Assembly: GCA_001464585.1 (NCBI GenBank)
Contig: LNFF01000030.1
Location: 1 to 36,739, forward strand
Direction: 5' to 3'
Origin: Gammaproteobacteria bacterium Ga0077554
GTDB lineage: Bacteria; Pseudomonadota; Gammaproteobacteria; Ga0077554; Ga007554
DNA: 36,739 nucleotides
The notes below the pieces were generated by a model that saw nothing but the letters and a program-made list of their open reading frames with translations, was not told the origin of the DNA and ran no database searches. Positions 17,489 through 31,633 of this stretch are shown piece after piece; within the stretch, counting starts at the first letter, position 1, and every line of letters begins with the position of its first letter. The translations under genes were made by a program, and so were the position numbers.

Positions 17489-18688
17489 ATGGATACCTCA
17501 ACCTATAAAAATATTGTTTCTTTTCTGCCACCCGCGCGCACGTTGATGGGGCCGGGGCCTTCAGATGTTCATCCCCGCATACTGGCGGCGATGGCGCGGC
17601 CTACCATCGGCCATCTTGATCCGGCATTTGTGGGCATGATGGAAGAATTGAAAACCTTATTGCGCTACGCTTTTCAAACTGAAAATGCGCTCACCTTTCC
17701 GGTGTCTGGCCCAGGGTCGGTAGGTATGGAGACGTGCTTTGTGAATCTCGTGGAACCGGGAGATAAAATCATCGTGTGCCGCAACGGCGTGTTTGGTGGG
17801 CGCATGATCGAGAATGTGCGCCGCTGTGGCGGCGTGGCGGTGGTCGTCGAAGATGTCTGGGGCACGGCGGTCGATCCTGGCAAGGTGGAGGAAGCATTCA
17901 AAGTTCATTCGGATACCAGGATTCTCGCCTTTGTCCATGCCGAGACCTCCACTGGCGCGCAATCCGATGTTAAAACCCTAGTGGATATCGCCCATCGCTA
18001 TGGCGCGCTCACGATTGTCGATGCCGTGACGTCACTGGGCGGTACGCCCTTGAAGATCGACGCATGGGACGTGGATGCCGTGTATTCCGGTAGCCAGAAA
18101 TGCCTGGGTTGCACGCCGGGCTTGTCGCCAGTAAGTTTTGGCGAACGTGTGGTAGACGCCATCAAACACCGTAAAACGCCCTGCCAGAGCTGGTTTATGG
18201 ATTTGGATCTGGTGTTGGCTTACTGGAACGCCACCCAGCGCACCTATCACCACACTGCCCCCATCAACCCCTTGTACGGCTTGCACGAAGCCTTGGTGAT
18301 GCTCAAAGAAGAAGGGTTGGAAAATGCCTGGGCGAGGCACGCGCTCAATCATCGTGCGCTCAAGGCGGGCATTGAAGCGATGGGGTTAAGTTTTTTTGTC
18401 AGTGAAAGCCAGCGTCTGCCACAATTAAATGCCGTCACCCTTCCACAAGACGCGGATGATGCCGAAGTGCGGCGGCGTTTGCTGGCGGATTACAATCTCG
18501 AAATCGGCGCTGGCTTGGGCGACATGGCCGGCAAAATCTGGCGCATCGGCCTGATGGGTTACAGCAGCCGCGAGGAAAACGTCTTACTGTGCCTGCGCGC
18601 GCTGGAAGAAACGCTGGCAGCAACGGGCGCACAGATTAAAACCGGTGTTGCGCAGGCGGCGGCGAAGGGTGTGTATGCGGTTAAGTGA
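17489..18688 (+). CDS. Alanine-glyoxylate / serine-pyruvate aminotransferase (class V)
   Basis: This 399-residue PLP enzyme starts MDTSTYKNIVSFLPPARTLM, followed by GPGPSDVHPRIL, the opening typical of AGXT/SPT family proteins. The PLP lysine lies in SGSQKCLG (about residue 206), and HAETSTGAQSD and VDAVTSLGG line the cofactor site. It probably moves the amino group from alanine or serine to glyoxylate or pyruvate. The ATG at 17489 is preferred over 17444 because GGGGAAG stands just upstream and an extended -10 promoter overlaps the earlier ATG. Purine-catabolic or photorespiratory-type roles are possible, but no neighbour supports either. Confidence 0.88.
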   Translation: MDTSTYKNIVSFLPPARTLMGPGPSDVHPRILAAMARPTIGHLDPAFVGMMEELKTLLRYAFQTENALTFPVSGPGSVGMETCFVNLVEPGDKIIVCRNGVFGGRMIENVRRCGGVAVVVEDVWGTAVDPGKVEEAFKVHSDTRILAFVHAETSTGAQSDVKTLVDIAHRYGALTIVDAVTSLGGTPLKIDAWDVDAVYSGSQKCLGCTPGLSPVSFGERVVDAIKHRKTPCQSWFMDLDLVLAYWNATQRTYHHTAPINPLYGLHEALVMLKEEGLENAWARHALNHRALKAGIEAMGLSFFVSESQRLPQLNAVTLPQDADDAEVRRRLLADYNLEIGAGLGDMAGKIWRIGLMGYSSREENVLLCLRALEETLAATGAQIKTGVAQAAAKGVYAVK

Positions 18689-18721
18689 TGGTTGGTTAGC
18701 AGCGTAATATCTATGGATTCG

Positions 18722-19252
18722 TCACCGAAAATGACGGTGCATGAGAAAATGGCGGTGCATGAAAGGCGAAGGCCAGAAAGGATCATAAAAGCCGTAGGGA
18801 TAATAATTAGGCGGCGGCATGGTAGAAAAGTCGGGACGTTCCGGCCACAGGTAAAGGCGTTCAATTGTTACTTGCGGATAGCGATAATCGTACTCACCAA
18901 TCTTACCACTCACCGGCTCTATCACCGTACCCATCACGGTGATTTCCCTACCCTTGGTGTACACGGCAGGATCGAAGAATTGAGGTGCGCAGGCAATAAA
19001 GCGGCCCTCTGCGTTGTCACTGCGCAGAGGGCGCGCCGAACGATCAAGTGGCTTGGCGAGCAGTTCGAAACAGGTGTCCTCCTTGTTCACCGTAACCTTG
19101 ACGATCTCTCCGCCCCAGCGCACACGATTGCCAACTGCACCCTCCTGCAACGTCTGTTGCGGCGAAATGGCTGCGACATTCCCACTGATGGGCTGGGGAA
19201 TGGAAGCACAACCAGACAACAGCACAACGATTAATACAATCCAGCGCAACAT
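18722..19252 (-). CDS. Slp-family outer-membrane lipoprotein
   Basis: The 176-residue protein begins with a lipoprotein signal, hydrophobic from residue 4 and ending LLSGC (lipobox, Cys15). The body matches the Slp family: RWGGEIVKV, TCFELLAKPLD and GREITVMGTV, then a tyrosine-rich YPQVTIERLYLWPER. Slp proteins are starvation- or acid-induced lipoproteins of unknown mechanism. The extreme C-terminus repeats MHRHF twice, from a tandem 18-bp DNA duplication near 18730-18765. It faces the aminotransferase gene tail to tail. Confidence 0.85.
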   Translation of the reverse strand: MLRWIVLIVVLLSGCASIPQPISGNVAAISPQQTLQEGAVGNRVRWGGEIVKVTVNKEDTCFELLAKPLDRSARPLRSDNAEGRFIACAPQFFDPAVYTKGREITVMGTVIEPVSGKIGEYDYRYPQVTIERLYLWPERPDFSTMPPPNYYPYGFYDPFWPSPFMHRHFLMHRHFR

Positions 19253-19629
19253 TCAATTACTCCGCATGTATACTTTAATCATACTATTTCGACCAATCAG
19301 CGTGGCAATAGTTTCACCGCAGCTATATCGCCAACAGGGATTGCCGGGGCATGGCAAAAAGGCGCGTGTGGGCGGGTTCGTTTTTGTTGACATAGTATGT
19401 TGGCGGAATAATGTTAAAATGGAAAGAACTTGGCAGGCAATCATGGTTGTGAAATGTGACAGGGATAACAGTATCTACGCGCTGGTTCCAGCCTGAAACA
19501 TTCGGGTTAAAACCGGATGTATTTTTTCTGGAAAAAATTAAAGCGATCACCATGGCTTGTCGACACGGCTTACATTAAGGCTATATATAAAAGCGTTTCA
19601 CCCAACGTACTTCATGGAAAGGTTCTGCA
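19253..19629. other. 377-bp intergenic region, no gene recognised
   Basis: It separates the divergent Slp and coiled-coil genes and should hold both promoters. TTGACA at 19387 is a perfect -35 box, but the -10 candidate 16 bp later (TAATGT) is weak. A 25-codon ORF from 19419 has no supporting ribosome binding site or family. Nothing else stands out. Confidence 0.5.
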
Positions 19630-20031
19630 ATGGCTATTGGTTGGCTGACGGTATTACGGATGGTTCCTTGGGCGGAAGTCATAAGCAATGCGCCTAAGGT
19701 CGCCGATGGAGCAAAGAAGCTGTGGAACGCTGTCAGCAAGAAGTCTCCTGCCCAAGAGGCGCCAGATGAGAGCACAGACCTTCCACTTGCCACTGACGCT
19801 CAAGCTATCGCCACACTGCAGATGCGTCTCGCAACTATGGAATCCGCTACCGTCGACCTGCACAATCAAATGCTCGCCTCCTCCGAGTTGATTAAAATAC
19901 TCGCCGACCAGAACACCCAACTCATTAAACGTATGGAAGTCAACCGTATCCGCGTTGTGTGGCTAGCGGGCGCCACGGTTGTTTTCGGTATTATTGCTGT
20001 ACTTAGCCTGATTCTCGCAGTTGCGCGCTGA
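19630..20031 (+). CDS. Small conserved-looking protein with coiled coil and C-terminal membrane anchor
   Basis: The 133-residue product is not a family I can name. It begins MAIGWLTVLRMVPWAEVIS, then a Lys/Ala-rich segment containing ADGAKKLWNAVSKK. Residues about 55-105 are a heptad-like helix with QMRLATMESATVDLHNQM and similar. Residues 109-131 form one strongly hydrophobic helix (VVWLAGATVVFGIIAVLSLI), so it is probably tail-anchored in the inner membrane. GGAAAGG precedes the ATG, and codon usage resembles neighbouring genes. No Cys or catalytic motif is visible. Its 3' end lies close to a convergent decayed antitoxin-like locus. Confidence 0.7.
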   Translation: MAIGWLTVLRMVPWAEVISNAPKVADGAKKLWNAVSKKSPAQEAPDESTDLPLATDAQAIATLQMRLATMESATVDLHNQMLASSELIKILADQNTQLIKRMEVNRIRVVWLAGATVVFGIIAVLSLILAVAR

Positions 20032-20054
20032 TATCGCTTAACCTGGCTCGGAGC

Positions 20055-20296
20055 CTACCATTGAAATGGTGCCCGACGCAGGTTGTTCCGGGCTTCTTCG
20101 ATGGTATTATTATCTTGGCTTGTGATATACAGTTCAGGGCAAAGCGAAACATAGCCATCGGCCTCCCGTTCAATGATGGAAATATGCCGCGCTGAATTTT
20201 TCCAAAAACGTAGGGATGATACTGCACGTCTTCAACCGCGCAATCCTCGGGCAGCTTTTCAAATAGCCCCCGTATTTTTTCCTTTGCTACATTCAC
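20055..20296 (-). pseudogene. Fused remnants of two antitoxin-like genes, including a HicB-type fragment
   Basis: From a GTG at 20296 with GGAGG upstream, the frame reads MNVAKEKIRGLFEKLPEDCA and then VEDVQYHPYVFGKIQRG. This resembles the small antitoxin-type proteins with the pattern LPxDxxxEDxxYxxYVxxKIxxG. After about 20190 the meaningful sequence moves to another frame, reading ISIIEREADGYVSLCPELY, then ITSQDNNTIEEARNNLRRA, and stopping at 20055. That is the core of HicB-like antitoxins (usual pattern IEREEDGYVALCPEL plus TxEEAxxNL). A deletion has joined two adjacent genes out of frame and removed both the C-terminus of the first and the start of the second. No toxin gene is visible. Confidence 0.65.
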
Positions 20297-20567
20297 TTTG
20301 GCCTCCGATAATTTTGTTTCATTGAGCGCCTGACTGCAATGATGCAATACACGGGCAATATTGAAGATACGCCTGATAACCCCATCCGTACATTCGCCAA
20401 AGGGCACATTCAAGGCACAAGAAAATGTCAAATCTCTAAACCGGCCTGGAACAGCGAGAAACAGTGGAGAAAAAATGGGTCAGACACTGGGGTTTCTCCC
20501 TCTTCAACACCCCTTTTCATTGGCATAAAAAATATCAAACTTCATATAAGTCATTGAAAAATATGGA
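20297..20567. other. Intergenic stretch entering an AT-rich tract, no gene recognised
   Basis: It lies between the antitoxin remnant and the sites upstream of the PEP-CTERM gene. Base composition drops to clearly AT-rich from about 20530 to 20820. The words AAAAAATGGGTCAGACACTG near 20470 resemble debris seen around REP-associated transposase genes, but no transposase frame is present. A 108-codon frame from 20464 to 20790 has low-complexity codon content and is rejected. Confidence 0.5.
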
Positions 20568-20584
20568 TGTCGGATTTTCTTACA
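20568..20584. promoter_or_regulatory. 17-bp inverted-repeat site, copy 1, upstream of the PEP-CTERM gene
   Basis: The site begins TGTCGGATTT and ends TTACA, so its TGT/ACA ends are complementary. A copy with two differences lies at 20690-20706. The spacing upstream of a sigma-54 type promoter suggests binding sites for an enhancer-binding activator. PrsR is the known activator for PEP-CTERM genes in some species, but naming it here is inference. Confidence 0.5.
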
Positions 20585-20689
20585 CGCTTTATTTCGACGC
20601 TGAAATGATAAAATTTATTAAAAATCAATGGCATATCAAAAATAAATGTTATGGGTTTCTTATATGCCCTCTAATTTCAACGCTTATTT

Positions 20690-20706
20690 TGTCGGATTTC
20701 TTTACA
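20690..20706. promoter_or_regulatory. 17-bp inverted-repeat site, copy 2
   Basis: This is the same 17-bp pattern as at 20568, differing at two central positions. It lies 122 bp downstream of copy 1 and about 65 bp upstream of the sigma-54 type promoter. That distance is typical for activator sites. Confidence 0.5.
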
Positions 20707-20771
20707 TTAACCCTTAGAAAAAACACCTTATTAATGTTTATAACATTGATATTTATAATAAAAAAAATAAC

Positions 20772-20785
20772 GGCATGGTTATTGC
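20772..20785 (+). promoter_or_regulatory. Sigma-54 type -24/-12 promoter
   Basis: GGCATGGTTATTGC has the invariant GG and GC separated by exactly ten bases. Good matches surround them (GGCA at -24, TTGC at -12) relative to the consensus TGGCACGnnnnTTGC. RNA would start near 20797, about 52 bases before the ATG of the PEP-CTERM gene. Confidence 0.6.
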
Positions 20786-20848
20786 TTTAATTTTAAGTGC
20801 GGAATTATGTTATTTTTTACTGCAACCAAAATCTAACGGGAGATCAAC

Positions 20849-21703
20849 ATGAAAAAATTTATTAGCAAGAGCTTGGCGGCCACTGCGCTTATGCTCGCTA
20901 TGTCCACTAGCGCCATAGCAGGAAACATCCTGATCACCGGGCATGACACCGATGATCACAATGCCAGCAACTACATGAACTGGGGCTTAACCTATCTGTT
21001 AACAGGTAACGGTTCTTCTGTTCCAGCAGCGCCTACCAACAAGATCGGCTATCTCGGAAACTCCAACCCAGGGCTGGCCAGCTACCTGGGAAACTATAAT
21101 AACTTTCAGTTTTATGATTTAGGCCTCGCTAGTTGGACCAATGCCTTCTCAGACGGCAATGATGTACTGGTGATTGGTTCCGGGTTCGATTTCGTAACCA
21201 ACGCGGGTTCGGCCGCCATGAACGCTGCTGCTGCACAGTTCACCACCTATTTCAATGCTGGTGGCAGCCTGTTCGTGAATACTGAACAAGGCATGGGTGC
21301 CAGTTTTTATGGTTTCATCCCCGGCTTTGGCACGACCACCAACGCACCACTACCCGGCTGTACCTCAGGCGCCCCTGCTTGCATGCAAGCTACCGCAACC
21401 GGCGCACTGGTTGGCATGACGAACGCGCTGATTAACGAAGCAAACATTACCCACACCCGCTTTCCAAGCTTGGATCCGGCCTTCCAGTCTCTGGAGTTTT
21501 ACTATAACAATGGCGCGGGTCCCACTGACGCCATTACGATCGCCCTGCGTGGCGGCACCATCGGTCCTGGTCCTGGTGGCGGTTTCCAAGGCTGCGGCGC
21601 GGCCGGCCAGCCCAACTGCCCTGTCCCGGAGCCGACTGTATTACCCTTGTTAGGGATCGGTTTACTCGGCATGGTCGCTGCCATGCGCCGCAAAAAAGCT
21701 TAA
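20849..21703 (+). CDS. PEP-CTERM sorting-domain protein
   Basis: The 284-residue protein has a signal peptide (about residues 1-24, ending SAIAG). The mature domain is rich in Gly, Asn and aromatic residues, with GHDTDDHNASNYMNWG near the start and GNDVLVIGSGFDF in the middle. It ends with a PEP-CTERM tail: VPEPTVLP, a hydrophobic helix LLGIGLLGMVAA, and basic MRRKKA. Such tails are recognised by an exosortase (EpsH/XrtA type) that must be elsewhere in the genome. Four Cys pairs may be formed near GCTSGAPACMQ and GCGAAGQPNC. I do not recognise the mature domain; a surface or exopolysaccharide-associated role is inferred from the tail. GGGAG precedes the ATG, and a sigma-54 type promoter and a terminator bracket the gene. 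Confidence 0.9.
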   Translation: MKKFISKSLAATALMLAMSTSAIAGNILITGHDTDDHNASNYMNWGLTYLLTGNGSSVPAAPTNKIGYLGNSNPGLASYLGNYNNFQFYDLGLASWTNAFSDGNDVLVIGSGFDFVTNAGSAAMNAAAAQFTTYFNAGGSLFVNTEQGMGASFYGFIPGFGTTTNAPLPGCTSGAPACMQATATGALVGMTNALINEANITHTRFPSLDPAFQSLEFYYNNGAGPTDAITIALRGGTIGPGPGGGFQGCGAAGQPNCPVPEPTVLPLLGIGLLGMVAAMRRKKA

Positions 21704-21749
21704 ACATTTTACTTTAACTCATAATAAATTTCATAAGCAGTGCATGATT

Positions 21750-21777
21750 ACCCACCCCTTGCGGGTGGGCTTTTTTT
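21750..21777 (+). terminator. Rho-independent terminator after the PEP-CTERM gene
   Basis: CCCACCC, a short TTGC-containing loop and GGGTGGG form a GC-rich stem followed directly by C and seven Ts. It is 47 bp after the stop codon. Confidence 0.88.
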
Positions 21778-21815
21778 GGGATCTTGTTGCCCCCTCCAGG
21801 AACCTTGAGATGTGT

Positions 21816-21888
21816 TGTCATTTCGAGCGTAGCGAGAAATCCTTTACGAAGCAACCCCACAAGATTTCTCCCGTTGGTCGAAATGACA
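21816..21888. repeat. Intergenic palindromic repeat (TGTCATTTCGA type)
   Basis: The ends TGTCATTTCGA and TCGAAATGACA are perfect 11-bp inverted copies, with inner arms GAGAAATC and GATTTCTC. The whole 73-bp unit can fold into one hairpin. Related units are at 12708, 22575 and 24284. Confidence 0.8.
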
Positions 21889-22039
21889 TATACAGTATGG
21901 GGCATGCAGCATTAGCACCTCCTTTACAGATTGCCGAAAAACTCCACACCTTCCCTCACCCCCCAGAAACCGCTGGACGAATCCTTCTCCAAGCCCTACG
22001 CTTACATCACACGATACCCCAACCTTAAGGTGCTGCCCC

Positions 22040-22564
22040 ATGAAACTGCTTGTAATCCGCCACGCCCCCGCTGAAGACCGCGAGATTTTTGCCAGTACGG
22101 GGGAGCCTGATGAGGCGCGTCCCTTAACTGATTATGGCCGTAAAAAAATGCGCAAGGCCGCGCAAGGGCTGAATGCGGTGATGCCGTATGTGGATTTGCT
22201 CGCCACCAGCCCCCTAACGCGCTGTGTGGAAACCGCCCAGATTATTTCTGATGCCTACAGCGGGCTGGAGATTCTGGAAGCGCCGGTGTTGGCGCCGGGG
22301 CACACGCCGGAAAAAGTGACCGCCTGGCTGAAAACCCAGAAAAAACACGGCGTAATTGCTATTGTCGGCCATGAGCCTGACTTGGGCCGCGTTGTCAGTT
22401 GGCTGCTCACGGGGCGCAAAAAGCCGATCCTGGATTTCAAGAAAGGCTCGGCCTGCCTGCTGGATTTTTCTGACACGGCATCTACAAAGATCGCGCATGG
22501 CAAAGCACGTCTGATCTGGATGCTGCACCCTGCACAACTGCGTGCACTGCGGGCACGGGGATAA
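22040..22564 (+). CDS. sixA: Phosphohistidine phosphatase SixA
   Basis: This 174-residue histidine-phosphatase-superfamily protein begins MKLLVIRHAPAEDRE, with the RH catalytic motif (His8 accepts the phosphate). It has RPLTDYGRKKMRKAA and SPLTRCVETAQII, and the second catalytic His is in IVGHEPDLG at about 112. SixA removes phosphate from histidine phosphotransfer proteins such as ArcB and PtsO/NPr-type domains. In many proteobacteria it sits near ppx or ppk, as here. The gene is flanked on both sides by palindromic repeats. Confidence 0.9.
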   Translation: MKLLVIRHAPAEDREIFASTGEPDEARPLTDYGRKKMRKAAQGLNAVMPYVDLLATSPLTRCVETAQIISDAYSGLEILEAPVLAPGHTPEKVTAWLKTQKKHGVIAIVGHEPDLGRVVSWLLTGRKKPILDFKKGSACLLDFSDTASTKIAHGKARLIWMLHPAQLRALRARG

Positions 22565-22574
22565 GAAACCCCGC

Positions 22575-22652
22575 TGTCATTTCGAGCAGCCTTTAGCGCC
22601 CGCGAAAGCGGGGGGAGAAATCCTAAGATCCCTCGCTACGTTCGGGATGACA
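22575..22652. repeat. Intergenic palindromic repeat between sixA and ppx
   Basis: The unit begins TGTCATTTCGAGCAG and ends TTCGGGATGACA. The left end matches the unit at 21816 and the right end matches that at 24284, so it looks like a hybrid of the two subtypes. The inner part has a separate small hairpin, GCGCCCGCGAAAGCGGGG. Confidence 0.7.
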
Positions 22653-22734
22653 CAATACGCTGTGTTTTGGGATCACAGTCACCGCCACAAATGGCGGGGA
22701 ATGGGACTCAAAGAAATTGATAGGGATTTAAAGA

Positions 22735-24237
22735 ATGGCTGACGCCAATACATCCGAATCTGTCGTGGCCGCTGTAGACCTGGGCTCCACCAGTTTTCAT
22801 CTGATTATAGCGCGCATCCTCAACGGCCAGTTGCATGTGGTAGATCGCATGCGCGATATGGTGCTGCTCGCCAATGGCTTGGATCACAAAAATCGTCTGA
22901 GCGAAGAGGCGCAGAAACGTGCCGTGGAATGTCTGGCGCGCTTTGGTCAGCGGCTCCGTGACATGCCAGCCAGCAATGTGCGCGCGGTGGGCACCAATAC
23001 CCTGCGCCGCGCCACCAATGCCGAGCAGTTTTTATCTGTTGCACAACATGCGCTCGGCTTTCCCATTGAAGTGGTGGCCGGGCGCGAAGAAGCGCGGCTG
23101 ATTTATCTGGGCGTGGCGCACAGCGTGGCGCCACACGCCGGGCGGCGGCTGGTGATAGATATTGGCGGTGGCAGCACCGAACTGATCATCGGCGAAGGTT
23201 TTGCGCCGCTCTCAATGGAGAGTTTGCATATGGGGTGCGTGAGCATGAGCCGCGCGTATTTTGCCGAGGGCGTGATTCGCGCGCGCGATATGCGTCGCGC
23301 TGAAATTGCGGCGCGCCTGGAACTGCAACCTATCGAACGCCAGTACCAGCGATTGGGATGGCAAAGTGCTGTCGGCGCATCGGGCACGATTCGCACCGCC
23401 GACAAAATACTGCGCGCCAATGGCTGGAGCGATAATGGCATTACACAACAGGCGCTGCATAAACTGCGCGATGCGATGCTCGCGGCAGGCCATGTGCAAC
23501 GCTTGAAATGGGACGATGTGAGCAGCGACCGCATCTCGGTATTGCCCGGCGGTGTGGCGATCTTGCTGGCGATCATGGAAGCATTAAATATTGAGCGTAT
23601 CGAAGTCGCTGAAGGCGCATTGCGTGAAGGCACATTGTATGATCTGCTGGGCAGAATTCAGCATGAAGACGCGCGTGAAACCAGCATCCATGCGCTGATG
23701 GCGCGTTATCAGGTGGATGTTGCACAAGCGGCGCGTGTGGAAAATACTGCCATGACGTGCCTGGCGCAGGTCGTTCAAGACTGGAAACTGGTTGATGAAG
23801 AGCATGCCCATTTGCTGCGTTGGGCAGCGCGCCTGCATGAACTTGGCCTGGCCATCGCCCACAATCAATACCACAAACATGGCAGTTATATTGTGGAAAA
23901 TTCCGATTTGCCAGGATTTTCGCGCCAGGAACAAACCCGCCTGGCAGGACTGATTCGCGGTCACCGCCGCAAATTTCCCCTGGAGGTTTTTTCACAACTG
24001 CCCTCCGCGCAAATAGACCAGGAATGGCGTTTGTGCGTACTGCTGCGTCTGGCCGTGCTATTGCATCGTAACCGCACGGATACTGAACTGCCCAAATTTA
24101 CCCTGGCGGCAGGCAAGAGGTCGCTACGCATTCAGTTTCCTGCCGACTGGCTGGCGCAACATCCCCTCACTGAAACCGAATTAGGATGCGAAGCCGAATA
24201 TCTGGCAACGGCTAATATAAAACTGGAATTCGCGTGA
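22735..24237 (+). CDS. ppx: Exopolyphosphatase (Ppx/GppA family)
   Basis: The 500-residue protein has the ASKHA-fold phosphatase motifs: AAVDLGSTSFHLI (phosphate 1), GTNTLRRA, GREEARLIYLGVAH with the catalytic Glu, and VIDIGGGSTELI (phosphate 2). The C-terminal half (about 310-500) has the helical HD-like domain typical of long Ppx proteins (RWAARLHELGLAI, HGSYIVEN, LAGLIRGHRRK). It hydrolyses terminal phosphates of polyphosphate, and GppA-type pppGpp hydrolysis is a family alternative. Its length and the second domain favour Ppx. Placement after sixA fits a phosphate-metabolism pairing. Confidence 0.92.
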   Translation: MADANTSESVVAAVDLGSTSFHLIIARILNGQLHVVDRMRDMVLLANGLDHKNRLSEEAQKRAVECLARFGQRLRDMPASNVRAVGTNTLRRATNAEQFLSVAQHALGFPIEVVAGREEARLIYLGVAHSVAPHAGRRLVIDIGGGSTELIIGEGFAPLSMESLHMGCVSMSRAYFAEGVIRARDMRRAEIAARLELQPIERQYQRLGWQSAVGASGTIRTADKILRANGWSDNGITQQALHKLRDAMLAAGHVQRLKWDDVSSDRISVLPGGVAILLAIMEALNIERIEVAEGALREGTLYDLLGRIQHEDARETSIHALMARYQVDVAQAARVENTAMTCLAQVVQDWKLVDEEHAHLLRWAARLHELGLAIAHNQYHKHGSYIVENSDLPGFSRQEQTRLAGLIRGHRRKFPLEVFSQLPSAQIDQEWRLCVLLRLAVLLHRNRTDTELPKFTLAAGKRSLRIQFPADWLAQHPLTETELGCEAEYLATANIKLEFA

Positions 24238-24283
24238 TGCGATTCTCTGGTGTACGTCGAAATAACGCCCCGCTCCGCCCCTC

Positions 24284-24351
24284 TGTCATCCCGAGCGCAG
24301 CGAGGGATCTTAAGCGGGTTATTAAGATCCCTCGCTGCGCTCGGGATGACA
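24284..24351. repeat. 68-bp perfect palindrome (30-bp arms, 8-base loop)
   Basis: Arms at 24284-24313 and 24322-24351 are perfectly complementary over 30 bp, beginning TGTCATCCCGAGCGCAG. This is the best-preserved member of the repeat family in the window and so probably the youngest. It lies about 46 bp after ppx and could also end the ppx transcript, though no T run follows. The rest of the 325-bp gap to gltB holds the promoter at 24442. Confidence 0.9.
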
Positions 24352-24441
24352 GCAAAAATAAGCTCAGGATGACAATAAACACCTCAAGCGTACAACCACA
24401 ATAAACATAAGGCATTGCTTCTCCCACACCAACATTCTCCA

Positions 24442-24470
24442 TTGAATGCCGCTGCATAGAGCGGTATACT
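24442..24470 (+). promoter_or_regulatory. Sigma-70 type promoter for gltB
   Basis: TTGAAT and TATACT (four and five matches to the consensus boxes) are separated by exactly 17 bp. RNA would start near 24477, leaving a leader of about 86 bases before the GTG at 24563. I saw no attenuator in the leader. Confidence 0.6.
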
Positions 24471-24562
24471 TTGAATCATTTCCCCTGGGATTTTGTAAGC
24501 TCAATAAGGGGATATCAGCGCTGGCGCTTATGCGGCGGCTTGAATAACGGGACATTGATTCA

Positions 24563-30507
<5,945 letters not shown>

Positions 30508-30554
30508 GATTAATGCTCATCTCACTTACACATAAATAATAGAAAGAATAACCC

Positions 30555-31619
30555 ATGACCGAATTAAAAAATGACCGTTTTCTCCGCGCGCTGCTGCGCC
30601 AGCCTGTCGATGTTACACCCGTCTGGATGATGCGCCAGGCCGGGCGTTATTTGCCTGAATACCGCGCCACACGCGCACGTGCCGGATCTTTCATGGATCT
30701 GTGCACTAACCCCGAACTGGCGTGCGAAGTAACCCTGCAACCACTGGAGCGTTTTCCGCTCGACGCAGCGATTTTGTTTTCGGACATTCTCACCATTCCT
30801 GACGCGATGGGCTTGGGCCTGTATTTCTCGGAAGGCGAAGGGCCACGCTTCAAAAAGCCGGTGCGCACCGCCCAGGATGTGGCCGCGCTGGGCGTGCCTG
30901 ACCCCGAGCAGGAACTGCGTTATGTGATGGATGCAGTGCGCCTGATTCGCCGCGAACTGCACGGACGCGTGCCGTTGATCGGCTTTTCTGGCAGCCCGTG
31001 GACCCTCGCCACTTACATGGTGGAAGGCGCGTCAAGCAAGGAATATTCCCTCATCAAGGGCATGATGTTCGACCAGCCAGCGCTGCTGCACAAGCTGCTC
31101 GACACCACCGCGCGATCCGTCATCAGTTACCTGAACGCGCAAATTGCCGCAGGCGCGCAAGCGGTGATGATATTCGATACCTGGGGTGGCGTGCTGACGC
31201 CGCGTGATTACCGTGAATTTTCACTGCGCTACATGCAGCAGATCGTGGATGGTTTATGCCGCGAAAACGAAGGTCGCCGCGTACCGGTAATCCTGTTCAC
31301 CAAGGGTGGCGGCAACTGGCTGGAAATCATGGCCGATACCGGCTGTGATGCGTTAGGCGTGGACTGGACCCTGGACCTGGGCGAAGCGCGCGCCCGCGTC
31401 GGCAACCGCGTGGCGCTGCAAGGCAACATGGATCCCTGCGTGCTCTATGCCTCACCGCAACGCATACGCGCTGAAGTAGCCACCATACTCGCCAACTATG
31501 GCTATGGCTCAGGTCATGTATTCAACCTCGGGCATGGCATACATCAGCATGTAAACCCGGAACATGCCGGTGCCTTTATTGCGGCGGTTCATGAGCTGAG
31601 CCCGCAGTACCATACCTGA
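30555..31619 (+). CDS. hemE: Uroporphyrinogen decarboxylase
   Basis: This 354-residue protein matches HemE throughout: [16 protein letters not shown] near the start with the invariant Arg residues, [12 protein letters not shown] with the catalytic Asp, and [13 protein letters not shown] near the end. It removes four carboxyl groups from uroporphyrinogen III to give coproporphyrinogen III in haem synthesis. Length is standard. It is 47 bp after gltD and 14 bp before the methyltransferase gene, so read-through in one transcript is likely. Confidence 0.96.
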   Translation: MTELKNDRFLRALLRQPVDVTPVWMMRQAGRYLPEYRATRARAGSFMDLCTNPELACEVTLQPLERFPLDAAILFSDILTIPDAMGLGLYFSEGEGPRFKKPVRTAQDVAALGVPDPEQELRYVMDAVRLIRRELHGRVPLIGFSGSPWTLATYMVEGASSKEYSLIKGMMFDQPALLHKLLDTTARSVISYLNAQIAAGAQAVMIFDTWGGVLTPRDYREFSLRYMQQIVDGLCRENEGRRVPVILFTKGGGNWLEIMADTGCDALGVDWTLDLGEARARVGNRVALQGNMDPCVLYASPQRIRAEVATILANYGYGSGHVFNLGHGIHQHVNPEHAGAFIAAVHELSPQYHT

Positions 31620-31633
31620 CTTAGGAAATAGTT

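Noticed and set aside
20464-20790. 108-codon ORF in the AT-rich region
   Set aside because: Composition follows the AT-rich DNA (Ile, Lys, Phe, Leu). It covers both regulatory sites and the sigma-54 promoter, and has no family pattern.
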